Of a stretch of 33,961 nt of DNA, positions 10,130-17,949 are shown piece by piece; position 1 is the stretch's first letter, and each line of letters begins with the position of its first letter. The translations under genes were made by a program, and so were the position numbers. This stretch comes from Synergistaceae bacterium (lineage in GTDB: Bacteria; Synergistota; Synergistia; Synergistales; 79-D21), in assembly GCA_029267465.1 (NCBI GenBank), contig JAJUIT010000006.1:1-33961 (forward strand). Reading direction: 5' to 3'. Below the pieces are notes generated by a model that saw nothing but the letters and a program-made list of their open reading frames with translations, made no database searches and was not told the DNA's origin.

Positions 10130-11284
10130 CTAAAAATTGCTCTGGGGCTTGTAGGTCTCCAGGAAGACCATCTTCCCGCCCGTCGCCTTCAGGATGGCGG
10201 CAGGCTTGTTCAGCGGGTTGTGGGTGGCTTTGTCCACGGTCAGGGTGAAGTGGAGGAGCTTGAGGTTCTTCGTGTTTTCGATGGCATCCCGTACGGCAGG
10301 CCCTTCGGCTTTCCCGGCCCGCTTGATGGCGTCCGCGATCCAGTAGATGATGTCGTAGGCCGCGACGGTGTTCACGATCTCCGTCGGCTTCTCGCCGAAA
10401 CGCTTCTCGTACTTCGCATAGAGGGGCTTCAGGATCGGATCGTCGAAGCTGAGGTGATAGATCCAGTAGCTGCCCTCCATGGCCGGCCCGGCGATCTCGA
10501 ACATGTTCATGCTGAAGCCGTCCCCGCCGATGAAGACCGGTTTCCACCCAAGTTCCCACGACTGCTTCATCATCAGCGACATTTCCTTGTAGAGGTTCGG
10601 CATGACCAGGGCCTTTGCCCCGCTGTTCTTGGCATTAGTCAGCTGGGCGCGGAAGTCCACGTCGCCGCTGCGGAACGCCTGGTTGGAAACGACCTTGCCC
10701 CCGAGACCGGTGTAGGTCTTGATGAAGTACTCGGTTAGCCCTTCGGAGTAATCGCTTCCGATGTCGTGGATGATCGCCGCTTCCTTGATGCCGAGCTTGT
10801 TGTAGAGATATTCCGCAATGACCTTGCCCTGGTAGGGGTCGGTGAAGCAGATGCGGAAGGAGTAAGGACGGACCTTGCCGGTGTTCGGGTCTACCGTCAC
10901 GGCCGGGTTGGTCGGGTAGCTACCGATCTGGGGGACCTTGTACTGCTCGATGATGGGGACCGTGGCGATGTTCAGGCCGCTGAAGTTCGTTCCCCCGATT
11001 GCAACAACCTTGTCCTCCAGGATCAGCCGGCGGGCAGCGCTGATGGCGTCTTCCGCTTTCGCCTTGACGTCATAGACGACGAGCTGCAGGGGACGGCCCA
11101 GAACCCCGCCTTTCTTGTTGATCTCCTCGACGGCCAGGATCGCTCCGTTTTTCTCGTGAACCCCCCAGGTCGCGGCGTCGCCCGTTAGATTGGCCAGATA
11201 GCCGATCTTGATCGGCGTTGCCGCCAGAGCAACAGTAGAAAGAGCCAGCACGATGAAAAGCGCGATGCTCAAAACCTTTTTCAT
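10130..11284 (-). CDS. LivK-like branched-chain amino acid ABC transporter substrate-binding protein
   Basis: Signal peptide MKKVLSIALFIVLALSTVALAA, then TPIKIGYLANLTGDAATWGVHEKNGAILAVEEINKKGGVLGRPLQLVVYD; type I periplasmic binding fold. Confidence 0.92.
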   Translation of the reverse strand: MKKVLSIALFIVLALSTVALAATPIKIGYLANLTGDAATWGVHEKNGAILAVEEINKKGGVLGRPLQLVVYDVKAKAEDAISAARRLILEDKVVAIGGTNFSGLNIATVPIIEQYKVPQIGSYPTNPAVTVDPNTGKVRPYSFRICFTDPYQGKVIAEYLYNKLGIKEAAIIHDIGSDYSEGLTEYFIKTYTGLGGKVVSNQAFRSGDVDFRAQLTNAKNSGAKALVMPNLYKEMSLMMKQSWELGWKPVFIGGDGFSMNMFEIAGPAMEGSYWIYHLSFDDPILKPLYAKYEKRFGEKPTEIVNTVAAYDIIYWIADAIKRAGKAEGPAVRDAIENTKNLKLLHFTLTVDKATHNPLNKPAAILKATGGKMVFLETYKPQSNF

Positions 11285-11318
11285 CCACAGAACACCCCCC
11301 TAAGCATAATTTCCCTTG

Positions 11319-11347
11319 AGTATAGGGAGCGGGCTTAATGCAGTCAA
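11319..11347 (-). promoter_or_regulatory. Sigma70-type promoter for the LivK-like gene
   Basis: On the minus strand TTGACT-N17-TATACT, 35 bp upstream of the 11284 start. Confidence 0.7.
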
Positions 11348-11381
11348 GCCACACCGCTTTGAAGGACTGAAATATCAATAG

Positions 11382-11415
11382 CATGGGGGGCAGTGCCTTC
11401 GCACTGCCCCCCATG
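11382..11415. repeat. Perfect 15-bp inverted repeat with 4-nt loop
   Basis: CATGGGGGGCAGTGC-CTTC-GCACTGCCCCCCATG; no U-tract on either strand. Confidence 0.9.
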
Positions 11416-11433
11416 GATCGCTTCGCCTGGGAA

Positions 11434-12975
11434 TCACGCTCCCCGCAGCGGCTCCAGGAAAGTCCCGATTCCCTCGAGGGGGACCCGCCTCCCGGGACCT
11501 CCTCCGACACCGGTGACTTCAGCCTCCAGTCCGTCCGCCACGAGTACCTGCACGGGACAACCGGCAAGACTGGCTTCAGCGAGACGCGCTTCGTCGGAAA
11601 GCGGCCGGTCGTCCAAAAGGACGGTCCAGCCCCGGTGTTCCAGTTCATCCGCCACGGCTTCGGCAGCTTTCGACGCCTCCCGTCCTCCCGCGCCAAGAGG
11701 GATGACCAGCAGGTCCGCGGGCGACAGTCCAAGCCTGAAGGGCGCGTCGCCTTCCGCGGCCGAGGCCAGGGCGATCGCCTCCAGCAGGATTCTTCCTGTC
11801 CAGGTTCCGGGCAGGCGGCGCTTCCGGTTTTCGTCCAGGTAGCCCAGGGAGGGGAAGGCCGCCAGTCCCGGATGTCCCTTGGCAAACTCCGCCACGGGCC
11901 GGATCCATCCCTTTTCAACCGGTCTTCTGCAGGCAGGGCATGCGCCTCCCGGTTCCAGGGCGGAGATGTCCGCTACCGGGGCCGAGTAATCCCTTCCCCA
12001 GCAAGCCCCGGTGAAGTGGGTTTCGGGCCGGTTGGCCCCGATCACGCGGTTTTTCGTGCCGGCCACGGAAGCATCGGCAATCACCCGAATGGTCTCCGGC
12101 AGGCCCACGGGCCCCAGGAAACCCGCCACGTCGCAACCCGCCTGTTTGAGATCGGCGCTTTCCGCCCTCCGAACCGCCGCACCTCCGAGCGCACGGGACA
12201 GCTTCGTCGGGCAGACGGCCCTGTCTCCCCGCACAAGCGCCGCCGCCACGAACGTCTTCCCGTCCTTTTCCGCGGCATAGAACATGGTCTTGATCGTCCG
12301 GTCCGGAGGACATCCAAGCTGCCTGCAAAGCTCCGCGATCGTCGTCGCGCCCGGCGTCAGCACCGCCTCCAGCGGGCGTTCCTCCTCGTCCGCTTCCTCT
12401 ACCGGCGGGAGCAGGGCATCCACCGAAGCCGTCCACCCGCAGGCCGGGCAGACCCGCGCCTCAATCGCTCCCCTGGCATCCCCGTCGCAGCAGCAGGCAA
12501 CCAGCGTGCGTTCACCGGAAGGCAGGGCCTCCTGGAACACGGAGAGCTCCATCCCCCTTTCCTGCAGGAAGGAGAGGAGACGTTCAGCGTAAGCCGGCCA
12601 ACCCGGAAGGGCTCCTTCCGGGTCAAATCCTTCGAGGAGGATCAGGGTCCTGTCTTCCTCCATGAGGGTCAAAGGAAGCTGGTCGGCAGTCTTGAGGACC
12701 CGCACCGCCACCGGCAGGGTACCAGAGGCTCCCTGGCCGCAGAAAACGGGCTGTGCTCCGGCGGATCGAAACCGTGAAGAAAGCCCGCGTCTTACCCGGT
12801 CCAGGAGAGAGACCCCCCAGGGCAGCCAGAGGACCCGGTCTCCTGAAGCGTCGTAGGCAGCCGCACCGGAGCGGGCCAGGCGGATCAGCCCCTTGTCCTT
12901 CACCTTTGCCGGCGGGTTCTTCGAAACCGGGATCAAAGTTTCCGATCTTCTCATCATGGGCTTGGAGAGGCTCAC
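11434..12975 (-). CDS. ProRS-like protein with degenerate catalytic core, YbaK/INS editing domain and anticodon-binding-like C-terminal domain
   Basis: N-terminus MRRSETLIPVSKNPP...RSAGAQPVF resembles bacterial ProRS; INS/YbaK segment LTPGATTIAELCRQLGCPPDRTIKTMFYAA...GANRPETHFTGACWGRDY; C-terminal PADLLVIPLGAGG..AVADELEHRGWTVLLDDRPLSDEARLAEASLAGCPVQVLVA resembles HGTP_anticodon. GTG 12975 overlaps the grdB stop (GTGA); ATG 12957 is the alternative start. The ORF-track extension to 13359 overlaps grdB and is spurious. Confidence 0.8.
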   Translation of the reverse strand: MSLSKPMMRRSETLIPVSKNPPAKVKDKGLIRLARSGAAAYDASGDRVLWLPWGVSLLDRVRRGLSSRFRSAGAQPVFCGQGASGTLPVAVRVLKTADQLPLTLMEEDRTLILLEGFDPEGALPGWPAYAERLLSFLQERGMELSVFQEALPSGERTLVACCCDGDARGAIEARVCPACGWTASVDALLPPVEEADEEERPLEAVLTPGATTIAELCRQLGCPPDRTIKTMFYAAEKDGKTFVAAALVRGDRAVCPTKLSRALGGAAVRRAESADLKQAGCDVAGFLGPVGLPETIRVIADASVAGTKNRVIGANRPETHFTGACWGRDYSAPVADISALEPGGACPACRRPVEKGWIRPVAEFAKGHPGLAAFPSLGYLDENRKRRLPGTWTGRILLEAIALASAAEGDAPFRLGLSPADLLVIPLGAGGREASKAAEAVADELEHRGWTVLLDDRPLSDEARLAEASLAGCPVQVLVADGLEAEVTGVGGGPGRRVPLEGIGTFLEPLRGA

Positions 12976-14294
12976 TTCCTTTCGAAAAGAGTCTGTTCCG
13001 AGATGGGGGTCGTCATGGCTTCCAGGGCTTTCAGGAGAAGCTCGCGCCGGACCTTTTTGTCCGCCTCGGGCCCCTTGGCCGGGTCTCCCACGGGATGGGG
13101 AATGGCCACGCCGGGAACGATCCGGTTGGACCCCACCGTGAGCATGATCGGGACAATCGTGGCGATCTGGACCACCGGAATTCCCGCAGCCTTTTCGATC
13201 TCTCGCGTCATCGATGCGCCGCATCGAGTGCAGGTGCCTCAGGTGGAGGTGAGAATCACCCCGTCGACGCCCGCCTCCTTCAGCTGAGCGCCGATTTCCC
13301 TCCCGAAACGCTCCGCGTGGGCCACGGCGGTGCCGGTTCCCGTGGTGGTGTAGATCCAATCATACAGCTTTCCGATGACCCCTTCCCGCTCCAGCTCCCT
13401 CATCACGTCTACCGGAAGGACCACGTCCGGGTCCTGGTTCGCCCAGACCCGGTCGTAGCCCCCATGGATCGACTCGTAGGTTTCCGGGGTCAGGTCGTAC
13501 AATTCCGAAATGTTGTAACGCCCGTAAGTCTCGGCCGAGGAAACGCGAATGTGGTCGGGGTTCCCCTTCGGCACGATTCCGCCGGAGCAGACCAGCGCGA
13601 TCGTGGCTTTTCCCAGGTCCTTGATTGGAGGAGCGGGCGGGATCCTCTTGAACACGGGCATCTCGTATTCCGTCCGGAAGGGCCTGCCGGCGATCTTGTC
13701 CAGCAGCATCTCCACGGCCCGCTCGGCCCCGTTCTTCTCGAAGAAGAAATTCTTCCGGATCCCCCTGGAGATCGTCCCTTCCAGCCTTGCCGGGCCCAGC
13801 GGCTCCCCGGAGGCCAGCTTGAGACCGACGCGGGCGAGCCCCTCCAGGGCGGCCTTCATTCCGCGGGCGCTGTCAGAGGCCTGGACAATGACGGTATTCT
13901 TCGCGAAAAGCTCCACACCCGGGTTTTCCGGGTAAAGGGCCGTTACCGTGAGAATGCCCAGCACCTTGCCGACGGTGGAACAGATGTCGCCGCATGCGAA
14001 CCCGTAGCGGCCCGCGTTGAAGGCTGGGCCGGCCACGAGCAGGTCCGGCCGGAAGCCCTCGATGAGACGGGTGCACTCCGCGCGTGCCTCCTCCGTCCGC
14101 TCGCCGTAGGTCCCGTCTCCACAAATGACGGTTCCGACGATTTCCGCCTTCCCGCCGAAAATCGTTTGAAGCTGCACTCCAGGCCCCACGGCTCCCTTTC
14201 GGCTTTCTGGAAGGGCGTTGGCCGCCTCCTCGCCGCCAAGTCCAGCGTAGAACTGGTTGATGTAATGGACAACCCTGATGGTCATCTTGCTCAT
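12972..14294 (-). CDS. grdB: Selenocysteine-containing glycine/sarcosine/betaine reductase protein B subunit (GrdB/GrdF/GrdH family), in-frame UGA read as Sec at 13239..13241
   Basis: ORFs 13239..14315 and 12972..13211 are the same frame joined through TGA: ...AGVDGVILTST-U-GTCTRCGASMTREIEKAAGIPVVQIATIVPIMLTVGSNRIVPGVAIPHP, the GrdB-family active-site context. ATG 14294 has a GAGGGGGG RBS. Confidence 0.93.
13211..13227 (-). promoter_or_regulatory. Candidate bacterial SECIS hairpin downstream of the grdB UGA
   Basis: Minus strand TCGATGC-GGC-GCATCGA (7-bp perfect stem) beginning 11 nt after the TGA. Confidence 0.4.
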
Positions 14295-14305
14295 TCCCCC
14301 CTCGC

Positions 14306-15592
14306 CTAGATCCATTCACAGCCGATGCGGCTGAAACCCAGCTCGCAGGTGGAGCCGATCACGGCCTGCAGCTCCACGAACATGCTTCCGTCGGGACGCA
14401 GGCTTTCGGCCGCGCCTCCGGAGAGGTTCGCGATGGCTTCCGGGTGACCGAGGACCGTCTGCATGGGAGGCACTTCGATCATCTCGTTGACGTTCCCCGA
14501 GGAAACGAAGGCGGACATTTCCGGCGTGGCGTCCGCAAGACTCTGGCTTGCCCCGTCCGTTCCCGCCGCCTCGTCGGAGATCACGACAGTACGGATTCCA
14601 AGGTTCTCGCATTTCTTCGCGTTCAGGCATAAATCCGTGTCCGGGTTGCCGTACCCCTCCTCGGTGACGATGACCCCGTGAGCGCCCAGGTTTTTGGCCA
14701 GCGCCGCGTTCATCGAAGAAGCCCGCTCCTTGCCCGCCAGCCGGACATCCTCCACGGTGGGGACGACGCCGAGAAAGTTCAAGTCCTTCCCGTGGCGCCG
14801 GTACAGCGCCTCCACCACCGGGTTGTTGACGTGGTGGTAGGTCGTATTCTTGTCACAGGCCGAAACGCAGTTTCCAGAGACGAGTGCCCCGTCCAGGACC
14901 TCGTTGGGGTGGAGGAGCGTGGGCAGGACGGTCTTCATGTCCGCGGCGTAGAGGAACGTGTCGTGCAGCAGGCCCTGGGTGATGGCCATGCAGATGTAGA
15001 GGATCCTTGGAAGGTCCGGGTACTTTTCATTCTCTTCGGTGATGGATCCCTTTTCGAAGACGCGGATTTCGTCCGGTTTCGCCTCCCGGCACGCTTCCGC
15101 AAGGTACAGGGCCAGCTTCAGACCCGCCAGGCGCAGGGCCTCCTCGTAAGCGTGCTTGCCAAGCCCTTCAACCGGTTCGACCGTCAGGACAAGGTTGTTC
15201 GTTTTCGAGAACGGCGTATAGTCGGCGCCCGTTCCCGACATATCGATGAACCCCTCCTGGAAAGCAACGATCGGACCGCAGGTCACCACGGCCGCTCCCT
15301 TCAGGACGAGGGTGACGCCCTCCCCGGCTGTTTCCGGCGGGGCAAAGAAGCCCGGGAAATACCCCCTTCCGCCCTTCAGCTTGACCCGCGGTTCCACGAC
15401 ATCCTTTACCGGGATGATCCGGACGCTCTCTCCCGGGCGTGCCAGGTCCAGCCGTACCGAGGCGAACCGATCCTCCCCGGCGAGCGCGGCCGCGGCCTCT
15501 TCACGGTTCACCCGAAGGACATGGTCGACCACCTCCGTCCTCTCTCCCCACTGGATATCCGAAACATGGACTTCGTGCAGCTCCAGCCTCAT
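14306..15592 (-). CDS. grdE: Glycine/sarcosine/betaine reductase proprotein (GrdE/GrdG/GrdI family), pyruvoyl precursor
   Basis: MRLELHEVHVSDIQWGERTEV...DGALVSGNCVSACDKNTTYHHVNNPVVEALY (processing site Asn-Cys)...CVSACDKNTTYHH motif diagnostic of GrdE. ATG 15592 with AGGAGG RBS. Confidence 0.92.
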   Translation of the reverse strand: MRLELHEVHVSDIQWGERTEVVDHVLRVNREEAAAALAGEDRFASVRLDLARPGESVRIIPVKDVVEPRVKLKGGRGYFPGFFAPPETAGEGVTLVLKGAAVVTCGPIVAFQEGFIDMSGTGADYTPFSKTNNLVLTVEPVEGLGKHAYEEALRLAGLKLALYLAEACREAKPDEIRVFEKGSITEENEKYPDLPRILYICMAITQGLLHDTFLYAADMKTVLPTLLHPNEVLDGALVSGNCVSACDKNTTYHHVNNPVVEALYRRHGKDLNFLGVVPTVEDVRLAGKERASSMNAALAKNLGAHGVIVTEEGYGNPDTDLCLNAKKCENLGIRTVVISDEAAGTDGASQSLADATPEMSAFVSSGNVNEMIEVPPMQTVLGHPEAIANLSGGAAESLRPDGSMFVELQAVIGSTCELGFSRIGCEWI

Positions 15593-15789
15593 CCAGGCCC
15601 CTCCTTTCGCTCTTCCTGCCTTTTCTCTAAAGTTTCGAACTGACGCACTGAAAGCAGGAACTCCCAAAAGGTAGTGTACCCGTTTTTCCCTCTCGCTTTC
15701 ATTGGACAATCGACCTACAATAGCAATGATTTCCATCCGAATTTTGTACAGATGCACATGCTACAAAAAGGGGGGGGAAGGTTGGAAAA

Positions 15790-16959
15790 ATGCTGAGAAG
15801 CTGCGCCCAGGAGCTCGCGGAAAGCACCTCGGAAATCGTCGGGTACAGCGTCCTGTTGACCGACGAAAACGGCATCGTCATCGGCTCGAGTGACCCCTCC
15901 CGCCTGGGTTCGCTTCACACTCCCTCCGTGGGTGTGATCCGGACGCGGAAGCCGGAGACCACCACCCCTGAAGAGGCCACCCGGCTTCCTGAGGGAGTCC
16001 GGCCCGGGATCACCCTGCCGATTTCCCTCGCGGGCCGGGTCGTCGGCTCCATCGCCATCGCGGGTCCGCCCGAGGAGGTCTCCCGCTACGGGCGGCTGGT
16101 CCAGAAACAGGCAGAACTCCTCCTCCGGGAGAATGCCCTTCTCCGCTCTTCGATGCTGAGGGAACAGGCGCTCCAGGAACTGATCCTGGAGATCGCCGCC
16201 TTTGACCCCCTGAAAGCAGACGAAACGGTGCTGGTGATGCGCGGCCGGGAGCTCGGCTACGACCTCAGGCCCCCCAGGGCCGTTCTCGTCGTGGAGATCC
16301 TTCACCCCGAGGAAGGCCCTTTGAATCGGCGCCTGGAAGCGCAGGCCCTGACCCGCAGGTTCTTTTCACACCCCCAGGACATCGTCTCCCGCATCGGGGA
16401 TGAAAAAATCGTCGTCCTTGCCTTCCTGGGCCTTGCCGTGAGGGAGATCCAGCCTCTTGAGGAGGTCAGAAATACCGCCCGGCTTTTGGCTCTTTCCCTG
16501 GAAGAGCACGGGCTTTCGGTGAGGATCGGGATCGGCGAGATCGCCCCTTCCGCAGCATTCCTCGGAGAGGCCTTCCGCTCTGCCGGGGAGGCCGCAAGGC
16601 TATCCGCAAAAAAGAGCGGAGAGGAAAGGGTCTCCTTTATCGGAGACCTGCGCCTGGAGTCCCTCCTGTCCTATATTCCGAAAGACCGGGCCGCGGCCTT
16701 CTGTGAAACCGTGCTGAAGGATCTCCCTGGTGTTTCCGATGCCGAAGAACTGACCCAGACCTTTCTGGCCTGGTGTGACCGTCCCTTTGAGCCGGCCCGG
16801 GTGGCTCAAGCTCTTTCCATCCACCGCAACACCCTTTCCTACCGCCTTCAGAAGATCGAACGCCTGACGGGACTGAACCTCCGGGAGGTTCGAGGGATCC
16901 TGATGCTGCGATCCGCCCTTGAACTTAGAAAAACCGTATTTCCTGAACGCAAGACTTGA
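15790..16959 (+). CDS. CdaR/PucR-type transcriptional regulator (sugar-diacid-recognition-like N terminus, C-terminal PucR HTH)
   Basis: N-term AQELAESTSEIVGYSVLLTDENGIVIGSSDPSRLGSLH...; C-term LSIHRNTLSYRLQKIERLTGLNLREVRGILMLRSALEL. Confidence 0.88.
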   Translation: MLRSCAQELAESTSEIVGYSVLLTDENGIVIGSSDPSRLGSLHTPSVGVIRTRKPETTTPEEATRLPEGVRPGITLPISLAGRVVGSIAIAGPPEEVSRYGRLVQKQAELLLRENALLRSSMLREQALQELILEIAAFDPLKADETVLVMRGRELGYDLRPPRAVLVVEILHPEEGPLNRRLEAQALTRRFFSHPQDIVSRIGDEKIVVLAFLGLAVREIQPLEEVRNTARLLALSLEEHGLSVRIGIGEIAPSAAFLGEAFRSAGEAARLSAKKSGEERVSFIGDLRLESLLSYIPKDRAAAFCETVLKDLPGVSDAEELTQTFLAWCDRPFEPARVAQALSIHRNTLSYRLQKIERLTGLNLREVRGILMLRSALELRKTVFPERKT

Positions 16960-16984
16960 CGGAAAACGGGCACTGATATATGAT
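16956..16984 (+). promoter_or_regulatory. Sigma70-type promoter for hypE-hypD, with overlapping dyad
   Basis: TTGACG-N17-TATGAT, about 55 bp upstream of the hypE ATG; dyad CTGATA-N7-TATCAG (16973..16991) overlaps the -10. Confidence 0.7.
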
Positions 16985-17038
16985 GTATCAGCGAAAGCTC
17001 CGACTATGGGCTTCGAAAAACAAAAAGGGGAACCTGCG

Positions 17039-17944
17039 ATGAAAAGCGGCATCGTGTTCGACTTCAAAAAGTATTCCATTCACGACGGTCCGGGGATCCG
17101 CACGACCGTTTTCCTCAAGGGTTGCCCGCTTTCATGCTGGTGGTGCCACAACCCGGAGAGCATCTCCCCCCAGCCCGCTGTCCTTTACCGGCCCGAACGG
17201 TGCATCGGATGCGGAGCCTGCCTGAAAGCCTGTCCCTGCGGGGCCATCGCCGCAACGCCGGAAGGCTTCTTTGCCGACCCGTCCCGCTGTACCGGCTGCG
17301 GGGCCTGCGCAGACTCGTGCCCGTCCACGGCGCGGGAAAGGGTTGGGCGTCTCATGACTTCCGAAGAGGTTCTCACCGTCATCAGGAAGGATATCCCCTT
17401 CTACGACGAATCCGGGGGCGGCGCGACCTTTTCCGGCGGTGAACCTCTGCTCCAGCCCGAATTCCTCTGGGAACTCCTCGAAGGCTGCCGCAAGTCCCAG
17501 ATCCATACCGCGGTGGACACCACAGGCTTCGCTCACACGGCGGTCCTTTTGGAAACGGCTCGCCTCACGGATCTTTTCCTGTACGACATCAAGCACATGG
17601 ATCCCGGGAAGCACAAGCTCTACACGGGGGTCGACAACACGCTGATCCTGGAGAACCTCAAGGCCCTTACCGATTCGGGGGCCCGGGTCGCCATCCGAAT
17701 CCCCCTCATCCCGGGCATCAACGACGATGAAGAAAACCTGAGACAGACAGGCCGGTTCGTCGCGGCGCTGAAAGGCGTTGTTTCAGTCCACCTGCTTCCG
17801 TACCATGCGGCGGGGCGCAACAAGTACGCGAAGTGGAAGATCGCCTACCGGCTTCCGGAAACCCTCCCGCCCAGCGCGGAGGCCCAGGAAGCAGCGGCAG
17901 AAAACCTGAAGTCATTTGGACTCAATGTCCTCATAGGAGGGTGA
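17039..17944 (+). CDS. hypE: Glycyl-radical enzyme activase (radical SAM, two extra 4Fe-4S motifs), probable HypD activase
   Basis: SIHDGPGIRTTVFLKGCPLSCWWCHNPES (CxxxCxxC), CIGCGACLKACP, CTGCGACADSCP, GGATFSGGEPLLQPEF; directly upstream of the glycyl radical enzyme, ending 5 bp before its ATG. Confidence 0.9.
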   Translation: MKSGIVFDFKKYSIHDGPGIRTTVFLKGCPLSCWWCHNPESISPQPAVLYRPERCIGCGACLKACPCGAIAATPEGFFADPSRCTGCGACADSCPSTARERVGRLMTSEEVLTVIRKDIPFYDESGGGATFSGGEPLLQPEFLWELLEGCRKSQIHTAVDTTGFAHTAVLLETARLTDLFLYDIKHMDPGKHKLYTGVDNTLILENLKALTDSGARVAIRIPLIPGINDDEENLRQTGRFVAALKGVVSVHLLPYHAAGRNKYAKWKIAYRLPETLPPSAEAQEAAAENLKSFGLNVLIGG

Positions 17945-17949
17945 ATGGG

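Noticed and set aside
13239-13241. grdB as a pseudogene with a premature TGA
   Set aside because: Downstream frame is fully conserved and TGA sits exactly at the known Sec position of the family.
12976-13359. N-terminal 128-aa extension of the ProRS-like ORF
   Set aside because: Overlaps the 3' part of grdB in another frame, composition is HRGDS-rich, and a GTG/ATG start with RBS exists at 12975/12957.
11383-14309. Long plus-strand ORFs 11383..12777 and 12753..14309
   Set aside because: Antisense to the conserved pseudo-ProRS and grdB coding frames; low-complexity shadow-ORF composition.
15593-15757. 55-aa N-terminal extension of GrdE in the ORF track
   Set aside because: Canonical GrdE N terminus MRLELHEVHVSDIQWG with AGGAGG RBS starts at 15592; the extension spans the regulatory intergenic region.
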